NCBI RefSeq assembly: GCF_019655055.1
Contig: NZ_BPFA01000003.1
Span: 124,001-188,000, forward strand
From: Shewanella sp. MBTL60-112-B2
Lineage (GTDB): Bacteria; Pseudomonadota; Gammaproteobacteria; Enterobacterales; Shewanellaceae
Direction: 5' to 3'
Length of the DNA stretch: 64,000 bases
Of this stretch, positions 1 to 8,331 are shown piece by piece (position 1 is the first letter of the stretch; each line of letters opens with the position of its first letter). The notes under the pieces were generated by a model, which saw nothing but the letters and a program-made list of their open reading frames with translations, was not told the DNA's origin and made no database searches. Both the position numbers and the translations under genes were made by a program.

Positions 1-767
1 TCAGGTGAAACACCTACTGATTTCGCACATTCTTGCCAAGATAGGTTGTACTTACGCGCAATGCTCTGTAGACCTTGAGGCTGAATGGTGTTGAAAATAC
101 CATCGCGAAGCGATAATAAGATGTTTGCTGCTGCTAACGGGATTGCGCCGCCAGAGTAACCCGCGCCGATAACGATACCTACTGTTGGTACGTCAACGTT
201 CGCGCTCTCGGCAATCGCTTTAGAAATAGAGTGTGCTTGGTTCTGGCTGTTAGCGATTTCACCCGCGTCGGCACCAGGGGTGTCGATAAGGTAAACAATC
301 GGCATAGACAGTTCAGCAAAGTGACGTATCGCTTTACAGCATGCAATGTGATGCTCTGGCATCCATGCACCGTTTGCTGTTGTGCGCTCTTGCGCCACAA
401 AACCGATACGGCGAGTACGAGATCCAAAATTCAGTTCGATCTCTGCACTGTAAAAAGGGCCGATATGGTTTTCAGTAATGAGTTTGCCTTTAAGATCGGC
501 AATGATGCGCTTAGCGCCGGGACGATTTTTATCTTGAGTCGGTTGAATCACCTTAGTGACATAACCATCAACGTCTAACTGAGCCAAGTCTTTAAGATTC
601 GCCTGAATCGCGTCATCGTCTAAAAGACCTTTAATCTCTTCTGAAAGCGTCTGCTTGCTGTGCTCAGGAAACAATGAAAAGTCTTTTGCTAACTGCTCTG
701 CTTTTAGAAAAAGCGGATCGGCAGTTTGCACTTGAGTCATGTTAGCGGGCTGATTTTTGCTGGTCAT
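1..767 (-). CDS. Acyl-CoA/acetyl-CoA carboxylase carboxyltransferase (AccA-like), 3' part cut by window edge
   Basis: The reading frame is open from an ATG at 767 to the window edge, giving about 255 residues with no stop. The protein begins MTSKNQPANMTQVQ. It has the carboxyltransferase (crotonase-fold) signatures of the AccA side of the family: residues around 'GPFYSAEIELNFGSRTRRIG', 'LIDTPGADAGE', and the glycine-rich oxyanion segment 'GIVIGAGYSGGAIPLAAAN'. Such enzymes move the carboxyl group from carboxybiotin to an acyl-CoA. In Shewanella a long multidomain carboxylase of this type lies divergent from a LysR gene, exactly as here (established knowledge). Whether this copy continues into AccD/AccC-like domains cannot be seen because the gene leaves the window. 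Family assignment is firm; the precise substrate is not. Confidence 0.85.
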   Translation of the reverse strand, partial: MTSKNQPANMTQVQTADPLFLKAEQLAKDFSLFPEHSKQTLSEEIKGLLDDDAIQANLKDLAQLDVDGYVTKVIQPTQDKNRPGAKRIIADLKGKLITENHIGPFYSAEIELNFGSRTRRIGFVAQERTTANGAWMPEHHIACCKAIRHFAELSMPIVYLIDTPGADAGEIANSQNQAHSISKAIAESANVDVPTVGIVIGAGYSGGAIPLAAANILLSLRDGIFNTIQPQGLQSIARKYNLSWQECAKSVGVSP

Positions 768-889
768 CGAAAGATCCTCTGCTTTTAGCCTCTGAAATTT
801 TTAGCCCGTAAATATAACTTTGTTATCCCGTCAATTGCTATTAAACTGCACTAGACGCTTTGTTCCATATTTGAGACAGTGGAGATAAC

Positions 890-1801
890 ATGCCTGATTT
901 AAACGGTATGATGCTCTTTGCGGCGGTAGTTAGAGCCAAAGGTTTCTCTCAAGCTGCCCGTGAAATAGGCATGCCAAAATCAACCATTAGTCGTAAGGTT
1001 GCCCAGCTAGAAGAACAGCTTGGCGTACGACTTTTGCAACGAGATACCCGCAATCTAAGTTTAACTCAGGTCGGTGCGCTGTTTTTTCAGCATTGCTCCA
1101 GTATAAGCGATGAAATAGAAGCTGCAAAAGCGACTGTAGAAAACACCCATAATGACGTGTCTGGCTTGTTGCGTATCGCAATCCCAGTTTCATTTAGCCA
1201 AGAACTGATTGCCACCTTATGCAGTGGTTTTTTGCGTCTCTATCCAAATGTTGAACTCGACGTGCAATTTACCGATAGTGATGTTGGCCTAGTAGGTGAA
1301 GGTTACGATATCGCCATCAAGTACGGCCCTCTGCAGTCATCCGATCTAGTGGCAAGGCTGCTATTTGAGCGCCAGCCTATCTTGGTCGCTAGTCCTAGCT
1401 ACTTAAAAATCCATGGCACTCCTGCAACACCACAAGATTTAGCCGAGCATAGCGGCATATTGTTAGGCACCTCACGCTCTGCGCCCATTTGGCCCCTAGG
1501 CAAAGGCGCCAGAAAAACCATGGTTAACTTTCAGCGTAAAGTGCGAGTCAATAGCGCTGTGATGGTAAAGCAATTGGTGATGGATGATTTTGGCATCGCT
1601 ATGTTGTCTAACTCTGTCTGCAAGAACGAACTGGCGAGCGGCTCTTTGGTGCCCATTTTACAAGAATGGCCCATGGAGGCTTTTAAGGTTTATGGTGTGT
1701 ACTCTAGCCGTCGTCAATTAGCGACTAATATCAGCGTGTTTCTAGACTTCTTCCATAAACGCTTTACTAGCCAAGAATCATTACAGTCGCTAATGATGTA
1801 A
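890..1801 (+). CDS. LysR-family transcriptional regulator
   Basis: A 303-residue LysR regulator. The N-terminal winged helix-turn-helix is visible at about residues 1-60 ('LNGMMLFAAVVRAKGFSQAA', then 'MPKSTISRKVAQLEEQLGVR'). The periplasmic-binding-protein-like effector domain follows from about 90 to 290 ('LLRIAIPVSFSQELIATL'). The ATG is preceded by GTGGAGAT at a good spacing. The gene is divergent from the carboxyltransferase with 122 bp between the starts, the usual LysR arrangement, so it may control that gene (inference). The sub-group resembles DsdC/CrgA-type LTTRs. The effector is unknown. The 3' end converges on the fap operon with only 44 bp between and no obvious terminator. Confidence 0.9.
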   Translation: MPDLNGMMLFAAVVRAKGFSQAAREIGMPKSTISRKVAQLEEQLGVRLLQRDTRNLSLTQVGALFFQHCSSISDEIEAAKATVENTHNDVSGLLRIAIPVSFSQELIATLCSGFLRLYPNVELDVQFTDSDVGLVGEGYDIAIKYGPLQSSDLVARLLFERQPILVASPSYLKIHGTPATPQDLAEHSGILLGTSRSAPIWPLGKGARKTMVNFQRKVRVNSAVMVKQLVMDDFGIAMLSNSVCKNELASGSLVPILQEWPMEAFKVYGVYSSRRQLATNISVFLDFFHKRFTSQESLQSLMM

Positions 1802-1845
1802 AGAAACGCCAGTTAAGGTGCTTGTTTTATGCATAGAAACACGCT

Positions 1846-3177
1846 TTAAAAGCGATAAGGGAAGCGCAAGCTAATTTGATAGTCAGGAGAGTCTTCGGTT
1901 AAACCTGCTCCAATACTTGTCACCATAGAGAAGTTTTCAGTTAAGGCCAAGGTCGCACCTAAACCTAGGTTAGCCGTATTGGTATCTGTTCTAGCAATAT
2001 CTTGCCACTCTCCCCCCTGAAGCTTTTGTTGAGTCTTAGTGAAGAAACGTTGATTAAAACTCATGCCTATACTCATTCGCTCAGATACAGCAAAAGCTAA
2101 ACCGAAGCTGTAATCAATATAATCACCGAGATCTATCTCTCCAGGAGAAAGGCCTGGTAGGCCCGATAGATCGCCATACTCTTCTGGTAAGAATGTACCG
2201 TAATTCAAGTTAAAGAAGACGATTGCGGGGTCATAAGTTTTCGCTAAACTAAAACCAGTCGAAATCCCCCACACTCCTGCACCTGTGGCTATTTGATCTG
2301 GATAAGTTAAATTGCCAGATTCAGATGATTCTAAATTAATACCAAAAGGGTCTTCGCCCGTTGGCATTCGCACTCTTACGTTCCACACCCAGTCAGGCCA
2401 ACCGTCACCTTCTGTCATTATTCGATAGTAGGCGGCAACGCTCATGTCACCAATTTGTGAGCCTTCTACATCAGCTGATTCATACAGTTGGCTAGAATTG
2501 CCCTCCCCCACGGACTCATACTTATTGAGACGGTAGACAAACGGCATCGCCATTTCAAATTGCCAACTGTCATTAAGGGTGTAACGCGTAGTAAGATCTA
2601 ACTGCACTGTATTAGAGCGGATACGGTCTAAATTTAGGTTGCCTAGAAAAATAGCATCTAAGGCTAAAAAACCACGCAATACCAGGTCCTTACGCCCATA
2701 GTAACTGTATGTCAGTGACGGCTCGATGGTGAGTTTACGATCAAACACATTATGCGCTTCTTGTAATACATCTTCGGTACTACGCGACCGCTCCGGCTCT
2801 TTTTTTACGCTCTCTTGAGCTGTGGTCTGAGCGTGTGCGTGAGAATTGGCGATCTGAGTAGGCTGTTGAGGGGCTCTTTCGATGGACTGTTGACTGCGCT
2901 GCGGTGCTTTTTGTACCGGCTTATTGGCCGTTGAGGCTGAAGCCCCCTGCTGAAGCTGAGCTTCTTTAGATAACACCTTTTGCGCCATTTGATTAATGGC
3001 CCTTTGCTGCATCTGCAGTTGCTGATTGAGTAAGATAAGCTGCTTTTTTAATAGCTGTAACTCTTCAGCTTCTGTCATTGTTACTTGATTTTTCTGTGTG
3101 CCATCAGCCGCAAAACATGAAATAGGCATACACGAAATACAAACCAGTAAAGCGACTTTAGTCCATGTAAAATCCAT
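1846..3177 (-). CDS. fapF: FapF-like outer-membrane amyloid secretion pore
   Basis: 443 residues. A signal peptide (about residues 1-24, 'LLVCISCMPISCFAA') is followed by a Gln/Leu-rich coiled coil (about 33-70, 'LQLLKKQLILLNQQLQMQQ') and a low-complexity linker (about 75-135). A beta-barrel of about 300 residues ends in 'SLRFPYRF', a terminal Phe typical of outer-membrane barrels. This order (coiled coil, linker, barrel) is that of Pseudomonas FapF, a trimeric pore that exports the amyloid subunits with a gating N-terminal helix. It is the last gene of the operon, 29 bp after fapE. The barrel also resembles the generic phenol-degradation meta-pathway barrel family, so position in the operon is a large part of the call. 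No strong terminator follows. Confidence 0.85.
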   Translation of the reverse strand: MDFTWTKVALLVCISCMPISCFAADGTQKNQVTMTEAEELQLLKKQLILLNQQLQMQQRAINQMAQKVLSKEAQLQQGASASTANKPVQKAPQRSQQSIERAPQQPTQIANSHAHAQTTAQESVKKEPERSRSTEDVLQEAHNVFDRKLTIEPSLTYSYYGRKDLVLRGFLALDAIFLGNLNLDRIRSNTVQLDLTTRYTLNDSWQFEMAMPFVYRLNKYESVGEGNSSQLYESADVEGSQIGDMSVAAYYRIMTEGDGWPDWVWNVRVRMPTGEDPFGINLESSESGNLTYPDQIATGAGVWGISTGFSLAKTYDPAIVFFNLNYGTFLPEEYGDLSGLPGLSPGEIDLGDYIDYSFGLAFAVSERMSIGMSFNQRFFTKTQQKLQGGEWQDIARTDTNTANLGLGATLALTENFSMVTSIGAGLTEDSPDYQISLRFPYRF

Positions 3178-3206
3178 TTTTTTATCCTTGATAAAGCTTT
3201 CAAAAA

Positions 3207-3917
3207 CTATAGACCACTACCTATAATATCGCGTACCTGCATTCCCATTATTTGTCTTTGTTTTACCCCCAGTTCAATGCCGTTATAACGGATTAAAGAG
3301 TGATTGGTAACTTGATGGAAAGCGCCATCAATTCGAATAGATTGCAGCAACTGCCCATTGCCGCCTTGAGAAGATACTCCTTGCCCAAATGAGGCTGATT
3401 GCATATCCACCTGATAACCAAGCTGACCATCCGCTGTAGAGTACATAACGTTACCGCTACTACTTACTAAGCTCTGTCCAATAACAATTTCTACACCATT
3501 AGCAAGCGGGTCTAGGCTACCTGGTTCAAAGTCCAGTTGATTATTAACCTGATTAAAGTCACCGGAAATTTGGATCCGTTGCTGTAAACCGGTTTGCTGA
3601 CCACTAGCAGACAATTCAAGACTCTCTGCCGTAGAGGTAACGGAATCCGCCACAGTGATCCGCATTGCAGGGCCACTAATCGCATTGGACATCTCTATCT
3701 GCATTTGTACTTGCTGGGGCACTCCTTGTTCATTGATATAATGTGTTTGCATCTGCAGGCCGAAATAAAAGTCTTGGCCATTTTCGGTATATTTACCCCT
3801 TAGTTCAGCTAACTCTTCATCCAAGAGTGGAGATTTCCCCTCAAAAACATCTAAAGGGGTACTGGATGCAAACACAGAATTAGCCAATAAGATCCCTGTT
3901 ACTAAGCAAAATCGCAT
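3207..3917 (-). CDS. fapE: FapE-like accessory protein of the functional amyloid operon
   Basis: 236 residues with a short signal peptide ('MRFCLVTGILLANSVFASS'). The rest is a Ser/Gln/Asn-rich secreted domain without membrane segments and ending '...MQVRDIIGSGL'. It lies 8 bp after the C39-protease gene and 29 bp before the pore gene, the place FapE occupies in Pseudomonas fap operons. FapE is a minor fibril-associated component of unclear role (established). Sequence features alone would not identify it: composition and order in the operon do. The repeated 'NQVNNQLDFEPGSL' and 'FHQVTNHSLIRYNG' stretches suggest beta-rich architecture (inference). Confidence 0.7.
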   Translation of the reverse strand: MRFCLVTGILLANSVFASSTPLDVFEGKSPLLDEELAELRGKYTENGQDFYFGLQMQTHYINEQGVPQQVQMQIEMSNAISGPAMRITVADSVTSTAESLELSASGQQTGLQQRIQISGDFNQVNNQLDFEPGSLDPLANGVEIVIGQSLVSSSGNVMYSTADGQLGYQVDMQSASFGQGVSSQGGNGQLLQSIRIDGAFHQVTNHSLIRYNGIELGVKQRQIMGMQVRDIIGSGL

Positions 3918-3925
3918 TTTGCCTC

Positions 3926-4612
3926 CTAGAGCATATCTGCATAATCAAAACCAAACTCTAATAGCTCGGCGTCTGATAGCGGTTGCATAGGGCCAAGCGT
4001 GTTATAAGTCAGCCGAGCCCGAGGTTGAAGCAGTGGATTGTCTTTTATGTATTCATTGCCGATAACAACAAATACAATTCCATTCCATTTTTCAGTAAAT
4101 TCGTCATATTCTAATATTCGGTTACCGAGTGCTGGGTCACCAAGGTACACTTGGTTATCGGTAAATCTGCGCATCACGACAAAGTGGCTATATCCGCCAT
4201 CGTTTAACAGTATAATTGCGGGGATTTTAAGTTGTTGCATCTCTTTCAAGCCAACTCGGTAACCCCTTCCACGCATATTTTGGGTGGCTAAATATCGCTT
4301 CATATCCAACAAAGAAAACCCTTGCTGTTGTACAACGTCCATATCGGACACTTTTAGCATCTCCAATAAAACATGCTCTTCGGTTATTTCTGTTTTGCCA
4401 TAACCAAACTTAAGAATGCTTGCCAGACTCGCAGCGCCACAGGAAAAGTCGGTTCTTTGCTGCACCACAAACTCAAATTTTCGCTCTCGTATACTTTGGA
4501 TATTCTTGCTGTAACTTCCCATTCCCGGGATCATGCCAGTAAGCATGATTTCAGCTGCCAATAAACTCGGTGAAAACCAAGCAATACAAATAATAAGTAG
4601 ATATTTGTTCAT
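3926..4612 (-). CDS. fapD: FapD-like C39-family cysteine protease
   Basis: 228 residues from the ATG at 4612, which has AAGGA seven bases upstream; an in-frame start at 4645 lacks such a site. A signal peptide ('MNKYLLIICIAWFSPSLLAA') precedes a C39-type papain-like fold. The catalytic Cys lies in 'QQRTDFSCGAASLASIL', the His in 'GGYSHFVVMRRF' and the Asp/Asn region in 'VYLGDPALGNRILEYDEF'. In Pseudomonas, FapD is the periplasmic C39 protease needed for amyloid export, acting beside the FapF pore. Free-standing C39 domains normally process leader peptides of bacteriocins, but the neighbours make the amyloid role the best reading. Confidence 0.88.
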   Translation of the reverse strand: MNKYLLIICIAWFSPSLLAAEIMLTGMIPGMGSYSKNIQSIRERKFEFVVQQRTDFSCGAASLASILKFGYGKTEITEEHVLLEMLKVSDMDVVQQQGFSLLDMKRYLATQNMRGRGYRVGLKEMQQLKIPAIILLNDGGYSHFVVMRRFTDNQVYLGDPALGNRILEYDEFTEKWNGIVFVVIGNEYIKDNPLLQPRARLTYNTLGPMQPLSDAELLEFGFDYADML

Positions 4613-4676
4613 AACACATCCTTGTAGCAGCAGCCTGAAAATCAACTCAGGCTACTGTGGATACCAAGGTGAAGGT

Positions 4677-5771
4677 TTATGGGTTTTCAGAAATGATTGC
4701 TCCTCCAGTCATACTAGTGAGTGATAGATTATTAGATTGTAAGTTGCCTTGACCAGAAGCCATATTCACGCCAATGTTACCCGACGCATTCTGGAAGGCA
4801 CTGCCACTCAGCGAAGCCGTATTGGTCGTTTTCTGGGTCACTGTTTCAATATAAATAGGTAGCTGACCGCTTACGGTGCCCGCCAATGTCATATCACCAC
4901 TTTCATCAAAACTTAGACCATCAGCCCCTGTTGGGTTTTCATTATCCATATCGATATGACCCCATAAAGAAGCACCTGGGGTATTGTGTGCACCGTCATT
5001 ATCCTGCCAAATTTCAGGGTAATAAGCGGCATTTTGCTCTGAAGTACCGCTATAGGTACCTGTAGCATCCATAGCCAAACTTACAGCCACTGATTCAACT
5101 GTATTTTGTACAACACTCTGATTTTTTACACCGTTATGGGCAGACACCTGTGAGTTAGAAACACTCGCTTCACCTAGGCTTCCCTTATGAGCTGATGCAG
5201 CCATATTATTGGCCTGCACATTATTACCACCAGAAGCGATATTCACACCTATGTTACCTGAGGCACCTTGGAAGGCTCCATCACCAATCGATGTACTATT
5301 TGTCGACGCATAGTTCATGGTGCCGTTAAATGAGCCACGCTGAGTACTGAATATTTCAGCATCACCAGAACCAAAAGCAAAGCTGGCATCAATTGATGCT
5401 AAAGCAGCGGAGTTTCCTTGAATATTAAAATCACCTGCCGCCTGGTTCACACCAATATTACCGCTAGCATTATTAAAGGCCGAACCTGAGACTGACGCGG
5501 AGTTATCAACATAAGAGTTACCCGTTAGATTGCCTCCTGTTGTTTGTACGTTGTCAACCACAGCCATACCTAGAGCGTCGACTTTAATTACGCCTAGAAC
5601 TAAGGCACCGCCTTTAAACGTCACATCTTTCTCAACTGAGACCTTTTTATTGAGCTCAACACTACTATTTGATGTTGAATTCGAGCTAGAGTCATCATTA
5701 CCATTCGCGAAAGCACTGCCACTAATTGCTGCACCAATGCAGAGCACTAGGGTTAATTTTTTCATTTCCAT
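4677..5771 (-). CDS. fapC: FapC-like major functional amyloid subunit
   Basis: About 364 residues with a signal peptide ('KKLTLVLCIGAAISGSAFA'). Three imperfect repeats share the core 'NASGNIGVNxASGxxNxQxN': one near residue 100 ('GSAFNNASGNIGVNQAAG'), one near 170 ('GAFQGASGNIGVNIASGG') and one at the C-terminus ('GSAFQNASGNIGVNMASGQG'). Long Ser/Asn/Thr-rich linkers separate them. This is the architecture of FapC, the main fibre subunit. The Pseudomonas FapC C-terminal CxxC is absent and the mature protein has no Cys. Three close ATGs exist (5777, 5771, 5765); GGAGA is best spaced for 5771. The gene starts 23 bp after fapB. Confidence 0.88.
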   Translation of the reverse strand: MEMKKLTLVLCIGAAISGSAFANGNDDSSSNSTSNSSVELNKKVSVEKDVTFKGGALVLGVIKVDALGMAVVDNVQTTGGNLTGNSYVDNSASVSGSAFNNASGNIGVNQAAGDFNIQGNSAALASIDASFAFGSGDAEIFSTQRGSFNGTMNYASTNSTSIGDGAFQGASGNIGVNIASGGNNVQANNMAASAHKGSLGEASVSNSQVSAHNGVKNQSVVQNTVESVAVSLAMDATGTYSGTSEQNAAYYPEIWQDNDGAHNTPGASLWGHIDMDNENPTGADGLSFDESGDMTLAGTVSGQLPIYIETVTQKTTNTASLSGSAFQNASGNIGVNMASGQGNLQSNNLSLTSMTGGAIISENP

Positions 5772-5794
5772 TTTCATATCTCCATTTAAGTAAT

Positions 5795-6400
5795 TTAATT
5801 CCCACTAGGTAACTGCAGCGAGAACTGATTTATGGCGCTGTTACCATCGCCAGAAATTTGGTTAATTTGCACAATACCTTGAGCATTCTCAAAGCTATTC
5901 GCAGCAATAACGGTAAGGTTTGTATCCTGATGTTCGAGTGGCAAAGCGGTAGGGCTAGCAATGTTATCAAGTGCATTATCATCTAATCCCAAACCAATCA
6001 CGGACTGCAAAGCAATTGCCCCTAGATTGGCTTGAATATTCCCCTGGCCACTGACCTGGTTAACGCTAATAAGACCTTGTGCATTTTCGAAAGCCAGTGC
6101 TTCGATATATGAAAGATTTTGTCCATTAGAGCCTTTGGCTAATGGCAGATAGGGATTTTTTTGATCCGATAAAATAATGACTCGCTCGCCAATAGCATGG
6201 CTATTGGTTTGAAGATTGCTGCCGCCAGCAGCCTGGTTAATTGCAATACGTCCACTGTTGTTGCTAAAAGATTTGGTGCCGACTGTAGTACGATTATCGA
6301 CATGCTGAATGAGCGTGTTATCCCCGCTATCAGCCCAAGCAACTGCTGAAAAGCCGACGAGACAAAAAAGTAGCCCAGCTTGAACACCACTTAACTTCAT
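5795..6400 (-). CDS. fapB: FapB-like minor amyloid subunit (nucleator)
   Basis: 201 residues with a signal peptide ('GLLFCLVGFSAVAWA'). Three repeats of the Fap type are visible: 'KSFSNNSGRIAINQAAGGSN' at about 42-62, 'AFENAQGLISVNQVSGQGN' at about 103-122 and 'SFENAQGIVQINQISGDGN' near the C-terminus. The spacing between repeats is short, as in FapB, a minor component thought to seed FapC fibres. It is the first gene of the operon and sits 41 bp downstream of a sigma-54 promoter. It is homologous to the next gene in repeat motif but diverged in linkers. No fapA-type chaperone gene lies upstream. Confidence 0.85.
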   Translation of the reverse strand: MKLSGVQAGLLFCLVGFSAVAWADSGDNTLIQHVDNRTTVGTKSFSNNSGRIAINQAAGGSNLQTNSHAIGERVIILSDQKNPYLPLAKGSNGQNLSYIEALAFENAQGLISVNQVSGQGNIQANLGAIALQSVIGLGLDDNALDNIASPTALPLEHQDTNLTVIAANSFENAQGIVQINQISGDGNSAINQFSLQLPSGN

Positions 6401-6440
6401 TCAACACCCGATAATTAACTAAAACCGTACAAGTTAATTA

Positions 6441-6456
6441 GCAAGCATCGAGCCAG
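6441..6456 (-). promoter_or_regulatory. Sigma-54 (-24/-12) promoter of the fap operon
   Basis: On the minus strand the sequence CTGGCTCGATGCTTGCT has the invariant GG (6454-6453) and GC (6442-6441) separated by exactly 10 bases, matching TGGCAC-N5-TTGCW at nearly all key positions. Transcription would start near 6430, about 30 bases before the fapB ATG at 6400. The adjacent gene encodes a sigma-54-type activator, which strengthens the call. Confidence 0.8.
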
Positions 6457-6570
6457 TAGATTAATAACAATAGTTTCAGTAAGTTAAATGATGGAGGTTA
6501 AGGCTTTGTCTCAGAAGTAAGACTGCTGCAGGCTAAGTTATTGATATTGATGGGTTCATAAATGAGGTCA

Positions 6571-6592
6571 GTGATCTCAATATTGAGATCAC
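6571..6592. promoter_or_regulatory. Perfect 22-bp palindrome, candidate enhancer (activator-binding site)
   Basis: The half site GTGATCTCAAT is followed directly by its exact inverse complement. It overlaps the stop codon of the activator gene (6589-6591) and its centre lies about 150 bp upstream of the predicted fap transcription start. That is the usual distance for sigma-54 enhancers. There is no T-run on the minus strand, so a terminator is less likely. The assignment as an activator-binding site is inference. Confidence 0.55.
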
Positions 6593-7920
6593 GACTCTAG
6601 CGAGCAGATTTCATGCTTATCGATCAAGCGATATAACGTAGCTCTAGAAATTTTAAGATCACGAGCAACACTTTCCATTTGGCCGTTATAACGCTGAATA
6701 GCGGTCATGACAGCATGTTTCTCGACTTCATTTTTTATCGTCTTCAAGCCTTGGGCAAGCTTTGAATCCTCCCTCCTTGCATTGAGCTCTAAATCTGCAA
6801 CTTGAATAATTCCGTTTTCACATAGAATAACTGCTCGGCGAATTCGGTTAATCAGCTCTCGCACATTACCAATCCATTCATGCTCTAACATTGCCGCCTT
6901 AGCATGCTCGCTAAAGCTGCACAGCCCGGTATTAAATTCATCCGCATACTGTTCACAAAAGTGTTCAGCCAAAGGAATGATATCCTCTTTGCGCTCCCGC
7001 AAAGGGGGCAACTCCAATGTGATCCCGTTAAGACGGTAAAACAGGTCTAAACGAAACTCTCCACGTTCAATGGCCGTATCGAGATCGATATGAGTTGCAG
7101 CAAGAATACGCACGTCAGCAACTTGAGGCTTACTGCCGCCTACCGTATCAAACGTACCTTCTTGTAAAAAGCGCAGTAAATTCACTTGTTGCTCAATCGG
7201 CAGGTCACCGATCTCATCTAAAAATAATGTGCCGCCATCGGCTTGAGAGATCTTACCCTTATGAGAGCTCACTGCGCCTGTAAAGGAACCTTTTTCATGG
7301 CCAAATAGCTCTGACTGCACCACACCAGAACTTAATGAACCACAGTTGACCGCAATAAAGGCACCTGAAGAACGGCTTGAACCTTGATGGATTTTTTTGG
7401 CTATCAATTCCTTCCCTGTCCCACTTTCACCACGAATAAGTATCGGAATATTAGTAGGAGCCGCTCTAATAACTTGCTTACTTAGGGCTTGCATCGCCTT
7501 TGAATTCATCACTGCCTTAACTTCATCACAATGATTCTGCCGCTTCTCTTGCTCACAGTTCAGACGGATCCTAATCAAACCTAAAGCATGACCAATTAAC
7601 CTAAGTAGCCTATCTAGATCAAATGGAGCTGTGTGGTAATCCCAAGCAAACTGACCTATTAACTTCTGTGAATATGCAGATCTCAGTTGTAAGCGATCGA
7701 TAAGCATAATAACCAAGGTCGCCTTATGGCACTGTTTGATCATTTTCTTAGCCCAGCAGGTATTTTCCTCTCCTCTAAGATCCAGCAATAATAGATGGCA
7801 GTCGGAGTTAAAATCTTTTGGGTTGCTCGCGTTGTAAAAGTCTACATATATCTCCTTCCTCCTTAGCTGCTCACACAAATACTCATCGTACTGATGCCCA
7901 ATTACACTGACATATTTCAT
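6589..7920 (-). CDS. Sigma-54-type enhancer-binding regulator, VpsR/FleQ-like
   Basis: 443 residues. The N-terminal part (about 1-125) is receiver-like with one candidate Asp in 'HLLLLDLRGEEN' (about residue 47) and a 'WDYHTAPFDLDRLLRLIGHA' segment reminiscent of VpsR. The central AAA+ domain has Walker A GESGTGKE, the sigma-54-contact loop as GSFTGA (the usual motif is GAFTGA), Walker B 'GGTLFLDEIGDL' and an arginine-finger region 'FRLDLFYRLN'. A Fis-type helix-turn-helix ends the protein ('MESVARDLKISRATLYRLI'). The length matches VpsR. The second of two adjacent ATGs (7920) has GGGAG at better spacing than 7923. It lies directly upstream of, and in the same direction as, the fap operon, so activation of fap is the natural inference. 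VpsR and FleQ bind c-di-GMP; whether this one does is unknown. Confidence 0.85.
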   Translation of the reverse strand: MKYVSVIGHQYDEYLCEQLRRKEIYVDFYNASNPKDFNSDCHLLLLDLRGEENTCWAKKMIKQCHKATLVIMLIDRLQLRSAYSQKLIGQFAWDYHTAPFDLDRLLRLIGHALGLIRIRLNCEQEKRQNHCDEVKAVMNSKAMQALSKQVIRAAPTNIPILIRGESGTGKELIAKKIHQGSSRSSGAFIAVNCGSLSSGVVQSELFGHEKGSFTGAVSSHKGKISQADGGTLFLDEIGDLPIEQQVNLLRFLQEGTFDTVGGSKPQVADVRILAATHIDLDTAIERGEFRLDLFYRLNGITLELPPLRERKEDIIPLAEHFCEQYADEFNTGLCSFSEHAKAAMLEHEWIGNVRELINRIRRAVILCENGIIQVADLELNARREDSKLAQGLKTIKNEVEKHAVMTAIQRYNGQMESVARDLKISRATLYRLIDKHEICSLES

Positions 7921-8331
7921 CATCTACTCCCTAGACTTACCTCTCCTTGCACACAAAAAGAAATTATCAAATGTTTAACCCTCATCAATTGATAACCTAC
8001 TTTGGTGTTAGCCAACCTCCCAAGCTCTTAACAAGCCATAGCAAGATAGTTAATAGATTATAGTTATGAAATCCAAGATAAGAGCGGCGGCTCAAAGAAT
8101 TCCGCAACTAGTCCTATCTCAGCAAAGCCAGATAGATAAAGGGTTTGTAAGGCCTTAACAACCAGAATTAACTAGTAAAAGTGCTATCTAAGCACACCAC
8201 TTTCAATGAGATTTATTGTGGTGCATACTGAGCGGCATAAAACTCGAAAAACAATGTAAAACCGCTACTTACCCAGTAAAGCAAAAAATTGAAAAAAAAG
8301 GGATGCGGTCATAATAATAAAGGACTTGGCA
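7921..8331. other. Divergent intergenic region
   Basis: About 410 bp of AT-rich DNA between the regulator and the C15-like gene. The only structure noted is an inverted pair TTATCAA (7964-7970) and TTGATAA (7989-7995), 18 bases apart, just upstream of the regulator gene; it could be an operator but nothing supports that further. No RNA gene was recognised. Confidence 0.4.

Noticed and set aside
179..578. Overlapping ORFs on both strands inside the carboxyltransferase
   Set aside because: They are shadows of the minus-strand carboxyltransferase frame, which carries clear family motifs.
4038..4724. Plus-strand ORFs opposite fapD
   Set aside because: Antisense to a motif-bearing protease gene; no signals of their own.
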